Shown piece by piece: positions 31,573 to 42,747 of a stretch of 64,000 bases of DNA; positions within the stretch are counted from its first letter, which is position 1, and every line of letters starts with the position of its first letter. The notes beneath the pieces were generated by a model, which saw nothing but the letters and a program-made list of their open reading frames with translations, was not told where the DNA came from and ran no database searches. This DNA is from Humulus lupulus (taxonomy: Eukaryota; Streptophyta; Magnoliopsida; Rosales; Cannabaceae), in assembly GCF_963169125.1 (NCBI RefSeq), contig NC_084793.1, positions 139,044,297 to 139,108,296 on the forward strand, in the 5' to 3' direction. A program made the translations under genes and the position numbers.

Positions 31573-34178
31573 TGTAACGCCCCAACTCTAAGGACCATTA
31601 CGGTGCGCCTTGTAAACAGTGCTAAACTCGCTAATCGAGTCATTTGGCCAAAAACGTGTAACTAAGTATGATTAGCAGTTTAGGGATTAAACATTTTGGT
31701 TAAGATGTAACGTTTCACTAGTTCGTTTAATATATACATTGGGATCCTGAAAATATAATTTCAAAGTTTATTACAGAAAATATTTACAATAGGCCGTTCT
31801 AAGCGGCAAAACAGGGTTCAACCCTTGTTCCACTTTAAACCTCGGCCGTGACGGACGAGCAGCTGCATATGTACACGTCATCACCTAAGCTCTCCAACTC
31901 AAGGATGGTCCAGCTTCCTCTTGCCTTTACCTGCACCACATTGCACCCGTGAGCCGAAGCCCAGCAAGAAAACACAATATAACATGATATAATATCAACA
32001 ATAACCATAATAGCCACTCGGAACCAACGGTCCATACAGATAGGTGACAAGAGCCAAAAGTCACAATAGTGAGCATCGCTCCCTCTAGCCATGTGACGAT
32101 AGGGTCACCAGGGCTTAACTGATAAGTGATTCTTGCATAAACTTGATCAGGACAGGTGCATGGTCATTGGTCACCAACATAACCTTCATCTCGACCCTAG
32201 AGTCGAAGCTATGGACAACGTCCCCTAGCCATGTGACAAACGGTCACCGGGGTCATATACCTTGGCTATAGTCATCTGGTCGTAGACCAGGCAAGCGCTT
32301 ATAAGTTCTTCGACCCTAGGGTCGGTCTAGCATTAATGCCATAGAGCCATTCAATGCATGATTCTCGACTCTAGAGTCGGTCCCTGACTAGTCAGTGCCA
32401 TACACAAGCAAGTCATGCCACCAATGATATACCACATGTTCAATATCCATAAACAAGGTATTTAGCATGCTTACTAAACAGATACCAGTACAATTAGGAC
32501 CATGTGCAACCACAGAGGCTCAAGCTCTGAATAATATCATACCCAGTATACAAAGCATGTCCCAATCACAGGTTTCTCATGCATCACATGCATTATATCC
32601 AGCAATCCAACATGCACCAATAACAGCCATATATGTCACGCTTAATAGTCAACCAGCATGCATCAAGAATAGCCATGCATGTCATACATAATAATCAACC
32701 GACATGCATCAATAATAACCACGCATGTCATACTCAGTAATCAACCAACATGCATCATAATAGCCAGGCATGTCACATATACACAGGGTGCAGTTTTCTT
32801 ACCTCAAAGTCGAGCTAGAATGATTAAAAGGACGACCCTTGAGAACGATCAACTTTTAGTCCTTTAGCGGTCACCTAGCCATAACCAAATATAAGGTATC
32901 ATCAATAAAAATGGTCAACATATGTTCCCAAATCAATATCTAGCCTCCGGGACATCAATCCTCACTTAACCGGGTACTAGGTTCAACCCCGAGGCCTATG
33001 GCAAGCATCCCCAAGCTAAAAACATGTTTTTGGTCAAAATGGTCACTAAGGGCCGCGGCCTGCCCTAGCTGCGCCGCGGCGTGCCTCCCAGACAGAGGCT
33101 ACCTCCCCTGCCAGACACCTTGAGCCGCGGCGCACCACAGCCATGCCGCGCCTCAATACCCAATTTTGCCCAGAAAACCCAGCACGCACACCAGAATTTC
33201 CCCTGCGTTTTCCCTTAGAACCAGCCCCTCAAACCTATCTCAAATCACAACTTAACACCCAATTCAACCCCCAAATATCCTCTACCACTCTCCCTCATCA
33301 AAGCCCAAAGAAAACATCAACCAAACTTCTATTAATCCAAGCTTTCTACAAGAAATCCACAAGCTGAAAACTAAAGTTTAAAAACAGAGCATACCATCAA
33401 ATTCACAACTGGAACTCACCTCAAGCACGGTTTTGAATCCTTTCTAATGGCTGAAATCAAGCTATACTCCCCAAGCTTAGACTCCCCAGCTTGCTTCCTC
33501 AACATGGGCTCTCAAAATTCAAAGAAAAAAGTGGAGGAACACTTGTACGGGAGAGAAAAGAAGAGATGAGGATGGGCTCTCTATTTTTGTTCTGTTTCTA
33601 TAGCCTTCCAAACCCCTAAAACTGATATAAATCCTTAAGGCCAAATGACCATAATGCCCTTAAGCCAAATACATCCCTCTAAAAGCTTCCGAGGGTAAAA
33701 CCGTCATTTCCCGCCTATCTCGTTAATTATAATTAATGCTCTCCAATTCCCGCTATTCTCAATATTCCCAAATACCAATAAATCATATCCCATTACCCTT
33801 TAATTCTCGGTAATGCTCTAATCATTAAATTCACCCTGAGACTCACCCCGAGCCCCGAACTTAAACCCGTTATGACTAGACCGAACACTTACATCTCATG
33901 ATCGTCTCATGTCGATTAGCTCGAACCAATCCACCTTATAATGTGGCTATATTAATTAATCACAACCACGCACCCAAAATATACAATTACAAGTGGCCAA
34001 ATTACCAAATTACCCTCATAGTTAACATATGAGCCCATATGCATGCATTCACCATCATATAAGAATATAATTCACATAAACATGCATATAATCATTAAAT
34101 ATCATAATAAATCAATTATGGCCCTCCCGGCCTCCTAATCAAGGTCCTAAACCTTATTAGGAAATTTGGGGCATTACA
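31573..34178 (-). repeat. 5' LTR of gag-only gypsy element (2606 bp)
   Basis: Plus-strand view TGTAACGCCCCAAC...GGGGCATTACA. Reversed, both ends align with the solo LTR at 45246-47693 (CCTTGATTAG...GGAGGGC near the 5' end; GGCTCTAAGGA..CGTTACA-like 3' end). It contains two palindrome zones: CGACCCTAGGGTCG (32311-32324) with CGACTCTAGAGTCG (32366-32379), and GGCCGCGGCC (33051-33060) with flanking GCCGCGGC words to 33150. No coding content. Confidence 0.88.
32605..32780. repeat. 45-46 bp tandem repeat in LTR
   Basis: CATGCATCA anchors at 32658, 32703 and 32749, with an older copy before; each is followed by an ATAGCCA(T/C)GCATGTCA-like block. Confidence 0.8.
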
Positions 34179-34788
34179 GTTAAGTTTTTGGTTTTGATAT
34201 GTGATTGATTGGCCATCTTTTTACATAATCTATATGAGTTTGAATTAAAATCTGAAAAGTGAGGTTTGAAAATGCTGTAATTGATTAGACATAAGTTTAA
34301 TCTTGAACGAGAGTATCACCATTGTTAGTGTTGTTTTTAAGTTTTTAATCTTAATGCTTCCTTTATGTGAATTTATCATAGAAATCAAGAAAATTCTCAT
34401 TTAGGTCGAGTTTAATATTTCATAAACTGAGTATTAAATGTTTTGGTAAACTCGCTATCTTAATAAGGAGGAAAGATTGAGAATCTTACTTTGGTAAATA
34501 ATAGAGTGGATAATTGATAAGATTAAATTCCCTAATTTGTTTTTTTCTTGGATTAGTCTCTAGTGTTAATAGTTAAGTTTTAATTAAAAGTTTTTATAAT
34601 TGTTTGTTTGTTTATTTATTTTATTTTTAGTTTTTTTTTTTAAAGAACATCAAATCTTTATTGGTCAAATAGAATTGGAAATTAATTGTTGGTAATTGGT
34701 AGTCAGTCTTTGAGGGACGATAATCAGATTACTGAATATTACTACAGTTGTGATTACGTATACTTGCGTAGCGAAAACATTTCGTAAC
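34179..34788 (+). mobile_element. Athila/Tat-like LTR 3' fragment
   Basis: AT-rich. It ends with ATTGGTAGTCAGTCTTTGAG and GGACGATAATC before TACTTGCG, the same layout as ...AAATAGTCTTTGTGGGAACGATACT in the LTR at 9346-10702. It probably ends at CGTAACA near 34788. Confidence 0.55.
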
Positions 34789-34792
34789 ATTT

Positions 34793-35370
34793 CGCTGTTA
34801 CACTCAAAAGGAGCTGCGTACAAGTGGTTGAAGTAGATCTCTGGCGAATTTCTTTAGCAGCACCATGCGATCCATGATTATGTTATGTCGAGTACCAGCA
34901 TCGCTAACATAAAACAAGGCAAAAGTGAATGTTTGAAGAGCTATATCCATAGATTCAATATGGAAACATCTAAGGTAGGAAGCTCAACTAAAGAAGAGCT
35001 CAAGATAGCTATCACAGCCGGAGTTTGTCCAGGAAGAAATTTATGGCATAGAACTTGCATGCTGGAGGAAGCAAACCTTCTTCCATTCCCCCCTTCTACC
35101 AATATGTCTACAGTGTGCGTGTAGAAGAGATTATTGTGATAGAGAAGTCGTTGATCAAGTTGAAGATTGGAAGAAGTCTACAAGAAGAAGCTAGTAGAAT
35201 TCATCAAGGATAACCTCCATTAAGACTCCAATTATTTGTGCCGCTTACGAACCAAAGAAGTCACCTCAATTGGCCTCCACAAAGTAGTAGCAATTTTTCT
35301 TTATTTGAGCTATGCCACGTAAGGAATCAAAAGTTTCACTATAGTTGGCCTCCTGTAGAAATAATTTATT
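34793..35370 (+). pseudogene. Tat gag fragment
   Basis: Capsid-like core only: TLKGAAYKWLK, stop, then SIANIKQGKSECLKSYIHRF and a KEELKIAITAGVCPG segment, aligning with 56450-56160 of Tat element 3. Stops and frame changes follow from 35124, with a late piece YEPKKSPQLASTK. Both the N-terminus and the zinc knuckle are missing. The frame fades near 35370 into non-coding sequence. Confidence 0.8.
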
Positions 35371-35638
35371 TTTGTAGGGTCAGAAGAGGACAGCTAGCTG
35401 ACCCTAGGATGTAGCATGGAAATGACATTGTGCCTACCCTTGCACATTGCCTATTATTACTAATTTCAAGCACCTATCTTATAGATTAAATCTCTCATCT
35501 CCAAGGACACTTGTGTGACTCACATACTGCCATTGACAATTGAAATTGCCAAAGTGTATCAGAAAGAATGAAAAACAAAGTGCTTGGCAAGATACATCCC
35601 ATCAACAACTTGGGAGGTATTATACCCAACCTCACTAG

Positions 35639-35770
35639 GTGCCTAGCCTTGTGCAAAATAGGTGCCTAAACTCGTGAGCCTAAACAGGCACCTAGCCTTG
35701 TGCGAAATAGGTGCCTAGCCTAGATAGCCTCAATAGGTGCCTAGCCATGTGCAAAACATGTGCCTAGCCT
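35639..35770. repeat. Short tandem GGTGCCTAGCC repeats
   Basis: (A)GG(T/C)(G/A)CCTAGCC(T/A)TGTGC occurs at about 35638, 35686 and 35737, with partial copies between; spacing is about 48-51. It lies in the same place as the 50-bp repeat of Tat element 1. Confidence 0.75.
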
Positions 35771-35895
35771 CATGAGATATATATATATATAAATGCTTAT
35801 GAGATATATATGTATATATGAGCGGTGAACCTTATAAGACACCATTTGAATCTATAAGGACTAGCTACCCTTATAGAGGCTAAGAAAGTCAAAAG

Positions 35896-37805
35896 TGTTG
35901 GTTTTTATTGATCAAATCAGAGATTATGCGCAGTGGAACAACAATCAAATTGTCAGATTAATCCCATAAGATTTCTAGATCTACTTCTTCACACTCATAT
36001 ATATATTGAATCAAGGACAAGAATAGAAACATTACCTCAGGTCCTTCCTTGCTGCTATCTTTTCGTATGGCTGAATCCTTGAGATCTCACACCAAGATCT
36101 TCCAAAATGTTCTCAGTCACCCAAAGAACGAGTGTGGGCTCGCTATACAAATAATAGGCAATAACTATTTATCAGATATTCTCAACACATGAGATCTGAT
36201 AAAGTTTGGACCTAGGTTTTGTGAAGAACAATGACCTTTGTTTTTGTCACTGATCTTTTTCTCTGAGAGAATCCTAGATATTTTTCTATCCCTGAAAACT
36301 TACGTTCTGTGAAAACTGATATCAAATATTTAATAATATCCAATATATTAAAATATTTGTTATTTTAAACAAATTCAAAACAACTGATTAGTTATCAGAT
36401 TTTTGTTTAAATAATAATATTTTAATCATATTAAAATATCTCATTATTTATTTAATATTTAAATAACTAAAATTGTGGAATCAAGAGACTCAGTCCATCT
36501 CTTATGCGTGTAGCACAGTGCCTCTACACTGTGCCACACGTGTACCACATGCATGTGCAGGCATGTGATTTTTCCCAATTTTTATTATTATTTAAATACC
36601 AAAAAATCCCAAAAATAAATTAATTCAAAATTAATTATATTTATGATAAATCAAATAATTAATTAATTCTTAATTAATTAATTACACATAATTAATCAAT
36701 AATTATGTTTGATACATAGAAAAATATTTTACTTATCACATAAGTCCATTTTGCCCATTTTTGTATTTGCCTTTGACAGTGATTGTTTGAGCCATTTCGG
36801 GGACCATGGACCTATAACATTAAGCTCCAATAAATTGAAACTAAATAATTAAACTCTTTAATTATAATAGTTAATTTATTAATTATGATATTACTCCACT
36901 ATAAATTCAGAATTGCACTCTTTATGTTATAGATATACTTTTACAGAAATCTTTTTCTTAAGTCGTCCATTGATATAACCATCTTACAATAGTTCAACCC
37001 TCTAATTAATTAGTTCATAAATTAGAATGGAAGAATTACCATTTAACCTTTCTAATTTACTTCTTATTCCTTAAGTACCATTAATTCACTAGTGAATAAT
37101 TAATCTATAATCTAATTATAGATTTGAGCTCAAAATCATTCAGTTCCAGAATTAACCCTTAAGGGAACTAATATACGATCCGTTAGGAAAGATTAGATTC
37201 CTTATTGTTGATACATGTTCCCAGCCATCCATGATATTAAATCTCCAAAACAAAAGTCATTAGCCTCATTCTTTGAAGAGACCTTAACGAATGAATCAAA
37301 AGATTTAATAAACATGAACAGGAGTTCATGAACACTCAGGATTAAGGTTGATCTATAAATGATCATTAGTTTTGATATGAATTACAAGTCTTTATTGTTA
37401 AATGGTTTTTGGATAAAGACTTTAATTCACATCGGTCCATGTCATATATAATCATATTATATAAAGCACCTTTACCGAGATGTCTTACCACATCAATAAT
37501 CCGAATCTAGATTATTTGTATCATTATGATACTCAGTACACCGTACTTACAACTCCAATTAAAGAATTCCATAACTTTAATTTGTTGTTATTGACTATTT
37601 TTATTCATTCATGTGATCTTAATTCTCTCGTACTAATACAAGATCACATCCTCAACAATGAATATGGAATTTTTCTGATATTTACAAAATTATTCAAACA
37701 ATAATTTAACAATCTAAATATAACAATAAGAATTAAACCATTGTATTTATTTATTCGCAAAAAAAAACAAATGTCTTTACATGCTTTTAGGACACACTCC
37801 TAACA
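35896..37805 (-). mobile_element. Copia-type solo LTR nested in Tat element 2
   Basis: TGTTGGTTTTTATTG...ACTCCTAACA, with perfect AAAAG target duplications (35891-35895 and 37806-37810). In reverse it starts TGTTAGGAGTGTGTCC, a typical copia LTR opening, so it reads minus. 1910 bp; AT-rich; contains the inverted words GTAGCACAGTGCCTCTACAC and CACTGTGCCACACGTG near 36511-36541. No coding region. The short open stretch at 37480-37704 has no recognised domain. Confidence 0.88.
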
Positions 37806-37810
37806 AAAAG

Positions 37811-38859
37811 GTCCCTAAAAAGTGACTTCCTCATAAACACACCCACCCTACAAAGGGACCGCATCATAGAAGACAAAGGGGGAGCCCAAAGAGATGCCTA
37901 AGTCTAGATCGACTAAGTCGCTTCACCCAGTGAAAAAGGGCCCTAAAGGCGGTATTTGAAAAAAGGGCCTTGAAAATAGGATCTTGCGATGCTTCACAAG
38001 TACAATCTCCCTATAAGGGTCCTAACCCAAGGGGAGATCTATTCAAGGACAAAAAAGATTCCTCATAATAATTCTAGGTCAACCAAAGTTACCTAGCCCA
38101 AAATGGGTCTCAAAGAAGACGCTTGCGAAAAGGGTCTCAAAGAAGATGCTTGCAAAAAGGGTCTCGAAGAAGACGCTTGCAAAAATAGTACTATGCATAA
38201 TAACGAGAATGATGCTTCTCAATCAAAAATAAAATGTCAAAAGCGTGCAATGACGAATATAAAAAAAAAAAGGATGGGAGATACCCAAAGGGTGAATACA
38301 TCCTTAACATAAAACCAACATGCATACATAGGAGGAGCTCAAACGCTCCTCCAATGAGCATTAAGCACAAAAAAGACACCAAGTGTGTTTCTTCAATGAG
38401 CAAGTACTGATAGACTTCACGGTCAAGTCGACCTGCTGCTCTGATAGTAAGAAGAAGCCAACAAGACAAAAGGACCACAAGAAAGAATTGTTAAAGCACC
38501 TACACTCTGAAATCTGACAAGTGTTGGATATGTGCAAACAACCCAGAGAAACATCGTAGGAGTAACACACGAGGGCTCACCTTGCCTAAACAATACTTCT
38601 TGGGCCCTTCCAGGTAGTGTGCCTCAAGCTCCTTTATGAAGCCCAATGTTTTGTGCACCAATGACACACGTGGGATCTGTACAAAGGAATGATTGGCATT
38701 AATTAATATTCAAAGGAGTCCTAAGGATCACCGCTTATGAAGTATGTTATTCCATATCTCATACACAAAAAAATGCATTTTTACCATACATGTCAAAAAG
38801 ATGGCACAAAAACAGTCTACAAGAACGCCTAAAGGCCCTCTCATAGACTCTGGGGCAAG
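37811..38859 (+). other. 3' non-coding region of Tat element 2
   Basis: Contains three 27-base repeats GGGTCTC(A/G)AAGAAGA(C/T)GCTT starting at 38105, 38132 and 38159, then the Tat-conserved ATAGTACTATGCATAATAACG block. It ends with a purine-rich CTCTGGGGCAAG immediately before the LTR (38848-38859), a likely polypurine tract. The 69-codon open stretch over the repeats is not a gene. Confidence 0.65.
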
Positions 38860-40009
38860 TGTGGATGCCAAAAATTCAAGATCGCAGAAGGCCTCGACAC
38901 CATACCCAACAACTAGGTAAAGGTGACGCGAGGTGCTGACTGGCCAGCCTAGTGACCTACGCTAGACATCTTATGTCTCCCCAAGGCATGCACGCAAGGA
39001 GCAAGACGCCAGGTGCTGCCTCGGCAGCCTGCTGACCCACGTGAGATGCCCTATCTCAGCCCCAAGCATGCGTGTGATGCAGCATGTCTCGCCTGAAAGT
39101 GCCCACGCGAGGCACTACCTCGTAGCTTGGTGACTCGTGCGAGATGCCACATCTCACCATTAGGCATGTGCGCGAGGCACCATGTCTCACCCCTCGAGCA
39201 CCACACGAAGTGTTGTGTCTCATCACATGCACTACATGCCTCGTTGAAGAGGCCTTGCCTCTTTTCCTGAGGTAAGTTCCATGAACGGGGCACATCCTTG
39301 CTAGTGGTTCCTCCAAGGTGTGAAGTCAAGAACTTCCCGAAGATGCGTACAAGGAGAATTAGGGAAGATATAAAAATGATTGGGTATGAAGTCAAAAATG
39401 GTGAAAACTACTAAGCATGTCATTCATGATAACCTATAAGGATTTCGACACTTAAAGAAGCTTGTGGGAAAATGGTATCATGGAAAGGGGATAACATCCA
39501 TATGGCTTGAGGTGCACATATCAATCAAAAGAAGACAAAGCACTGATATAGTGTCCACGCTATACAAGTAGTGGCAGTACAAGCATGGTACATTGCACAA
39601 CCTCCTCTAGCATGCTTGTAATTCGTATCAGACAATTAGTAGTGGTACAAATTAGTACGAGAAGAGGTTGCATGACCACCATGCCTCTGATCATGTACCA
39701 ACATCAACACCACAACCCTCTGCTACCCCACGACCAACGCCACTACCCTGACAGTGTACCCGTGTACCATTTTGTCCCCAGGGACCACCATGATTAGCAG
39801 ACATTAGAGCTCCACTATAAACATATCTTCACCTTTCCAGCAAAGAGGTCAAAAGAAATCATTTGTATGGTGAGATTTCAAAGCAATACAAGTATTTTAT
39901 CTCCATTATTACTCTGCAACTTTACTCCAAGTTCTTTTAAGTTCTTCATTTTCTTATAAACTTACAATTTTTCTAACTCGACTTGGTTGACGAGTTCTCA
40001 CCGTCAACA
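38860..40009 (+). repeat. 3' LTR of Tat element 2
   Basis: TGTGGATGCCAAAA...CACCGTCAACA, 1150 bp. A GC-rich degenerate repeat (about 38925-39230) sits in the same place as the minisatellites of Tat LTRs 1 and 3. The end segment TTGACGAGTTCTCACCGTCA matches the other Tat LTR ends. Confidence 0.78.
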
Positions 40010-41715
40010 CTAACGTATGAGCCACTTCCCCAATTCTTTCTAGGATTTCAAATGTTCCAATAAACCTTAGACTCAGCTTTCCCTTCTACCTGAATAACAA
40101 AATTCTATTTTATGGAGTTATCTTTAATAGTACCATGTTGCCAACATTGAACACCAAGGGCCTCCACCGTCGGTCATCAGGTATACATTGTCATTCTACT
40201 GAGGTTTGCAATCATTGCCAAATTCACCGAATATCATCAGTGGCTTGATCGACTTCTTCTAATGCAAGGAAATTTTTTTCATCGTCCCCATGCCAATGAA
40301 TTGGTGAACGACACTTTCTCCATATAGAGCTTCATATGGAGCCATCCTAATAGAATCATGATAACTATTGTTTTAAGCGAACTCGATTAATTGCAGCTTC
40401 TTATTCCACGACCCTTGTAAATTGAGCACACAAGCCCTTTACATATCTTCTAGAGCCTGGATTATCCGTTCATTCTGATAATTTGTTTGGGGATGGAAGG
40501 AGGTGCTAAATTTCAATGTTCTTTCAAGTATAGTCAGAATCCTTTCCCAGAATGCTGAAATTAAATGCCTGTCATAATCGAATACAATGGAGATTGGTAC
40601 TTCGTGAAGTGTTACCACCTCTACAATATAAATATCTGCCAACTAATGCGTCGCGTAAGTTATCTTGACATGCAAGAAATGAGCGGAATTAGTCAGTCTA
40701 TCTATGATGACCCATATTGAATCATCACCCTTAGGGGTAGTTGGTAGACATTAGATAAGGTCCATTGTAATCATTTCCTACTTCATTTCTAGGATCTCCA
40801 TTGGTTGTAGTAATCCAGCCGACCATTGATCTTCTGCCTTCGTTGCTGGAAAGTTAGCAGTAAGCCACGTACTCCACCACTTCCTTGTTCATTCTGGGAA
40901 ACTTCTTCAAGTCCTAGTACATTTTGGTAGTACCCGGGCACATAGCGTTCGGGGCGTTATGAGCCCCGTAGAAAAGATGGCTCATGATTTCTTCACAAAT
41001 TTTGGACGCAGATTCTACCCTTAAATCCTAGCACCACATCATTCGAGATATGGAATCCCAACCTTGAATCTTTCTTGACCTCATGAATGGTTCTCTGTGG
41101 CCATGGGTAAACAAGTTGTCCTCCCTGAATAGCCTCAATAATGGTCGGTTGTTCAGAGAGATTTACTAAATGGCTAATCATTGTATCTAAATCCTATGTA
41201 GAAATGCTAGACTTTAATTCTTTTGGTATTTCCCGCACTGACAACAAATTAACCATCAACTATCGACTCAAGGCATCTGCCACCTTTTTTTCTTTTCCAG
41301 GGTGGTTTTGGATGTTTTAGTTATAGTCATTAAATAACTTTAGCCATCAGCGCTTCATCATATTTAATTCCATAAAAATAATGCCTCCAGATTTCGAGTG
41401 CAAACACCACCGCTGCTAACTCCAGATTGTGCGTAGGGAAATTCTTCAATTGTTGGGAGGCATATGATATGACTTTACCATGCTGCAATAATACTACCCC
41501 CAACCCTTGCCCCGATGCATCATTGTAGATGGCATATTCCACTGTGCATATAGGGATAGTCAACCTCTTCTTTAGCTCTTGAAAGCTTTGTTCGCAGTTG
41601 TCTATGATGTGATTGGTTAAATACATGGTGAAATTGGCTAGGCACAAAGAGGTGAAAAACAACAACGATATCACAAAGTCAACATTTGAGAGTTGACTTT
41701 CGGTATAAATCATCT
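40010..41715 (-). pseudogene. Tekay/Del-like gypsy pol fragment (RNase H and integrase)
   Basis: Minus-strand order from 41715: a weak reverse transcriptase end, then RNase H (about 41580-41340) with [40 protein letters not shown] and [12 protein letters not shown]. Next is the integrase zinc-binding region (HNAPNAMCPGTTKMY, then KEVVEYVAYC; about 40975-40860), and the integrase core with GDDSIWVIIDRLTNSAHFL, SIVFDYDRHLISAFWERIL and LKFSTSFHPQTNYQNERIIQ (normally DGQSER). The C-terminal GKLSLRFIGTFEILERIGEV reaches 40030. Many stops. In the RNase H block DASG carries the first Asp. The copy is bounded by a Tat LTR at 40009 and a copia LTR at 41716, both likely later insertions. Confidence 0.85.
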
Positions 41716-42735
41716 TGTTGGGTCCAATATGCTTCTTTGAACTATATAATAGTACCCAAAAAGTTTGGGAGCATTTGGGGATATTTTGAGATAAGCTTTG
41801 GAGCACCAAGTCAGAAGCATCGATGACGCGTCACTCATCTTTGAAAGACGCACCCAGGTGACGAATTTCCTGCCAGGCAACGTGTTGCCTACGCCGTCCA
41901 TACAGATCCGTAAAGTGACGTGTTTTGCTAAAATTCAAATTCAAATGCTCTAATCTCATTGGTTGAGTATAATGAGGTTCCTATACTATTTAAGGGGTTC
42001 ATTTTAGTTAATTGGTGAATTGATCACTCACCTCTCTCTCTCATTAAAATCCCCTCTCTCTCTAGCTCTCAAGATTACTAGTTTTCTCCAAGATCTTCAT
42101 CAAGAAAGCTTTACTTGCATGGAGATCCAAGGCTTGTAAATTCCAATCTCATTCCATTGTAGTAGCTTCATGAAATCTCAAAGGGGAGGCTAGGAATAGA
42201 GCTTTTGGACAGTAAATCTTCATTTGTGTCAAGCCTTGTTACATTTTGTGATTCACATCTATGATTTTTATGTAACTTGGTTTTCTCTCCACAAAGGTAT
42301 ATTCTTTCTCTTGATCTAATTTATGTTGTTTCCTATATTAAATACATGGTTATATTGTGATTAAATGTTTCTAAATTCATGTTATAATTATTTAATTGCT
42401 TATTCTTTGATTATCAAGATTTGCATTCATACTTTGAATTTGTTTATATAATTATCAAGATTTGCATTTATACTTTGAATATGTTTCTTTAATTATTAAG
42501 ATTTGCATTCATACTTTGAATACAGTTCTTGATTAGTTTCGAGGGTTTGAAATATTGAATTAATTCTCATTATTCATTGTTGGACTAGAAAGTGTAAGCC
42601 ATAAATCCCCAACAATAAAAAATCTCTAGTTTCTAATTAATTTCTTTTTGTATTTTACATAATGAACAATGAGGAAATTGGTTCATCTACTACAACCTTC
42701 AAATAAATGTTTCAAGATTTTGTTCATGTTGAACA
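41716..42735 (+). mobile_element. Copia element 2: 5' LTR and gag start, truncated
   Basis: LTR 41716-42614 (TGTTGGGTCC...ATCCCCAACA, 899 bp) belongs to the family of the 16119 LTR. It contains a threefold AT-rich repeat with AAGATTTGCATTCATACTTTG near 42415-42520. An ATG at 42662 opens a gag-like MNNEEIGSSTTTFK, stop, MFQDFVHVEH. The element is cut at 42735 by Tat element 3. No remainder is seen on the far side of that element. Confidence 0.7.
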
Positions 42736-42747
42736 TGTTGATGGTAG

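Larger units (their letters stand above)
29536..34178 (-). mobile_element. Gag-only Ty3/gypsy element, 3' truncated
   Basis: Minus-strand order is 5' LTR (34178 to 31573), iMet-type primer-binding site, leader, gag (31186 to 29993), then about 450 bases (29992-29536) with no recognisable protease or pol. The left end abuts another LTR in opposite orientation, so the 3' LTR was lost. It could be a truncated autonomous copy or a gag-only (TR-GAG-like) element. Confidence 0.7.
34789..40009 (+). mobile_element. Tat element 2, 5'-truncated and pol-less
   Basis: A gag fragment, a non-coding tract with Tat-specific conserved blocks, a polypurine-like tract and a 3' LTR, with a copia solo LTR nested at 35896-37805. 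It lies against a minus-strand Tekay-like pol, whose frame begins right after the LTR end, so it was probably inserted there. Confidence 0.72.
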
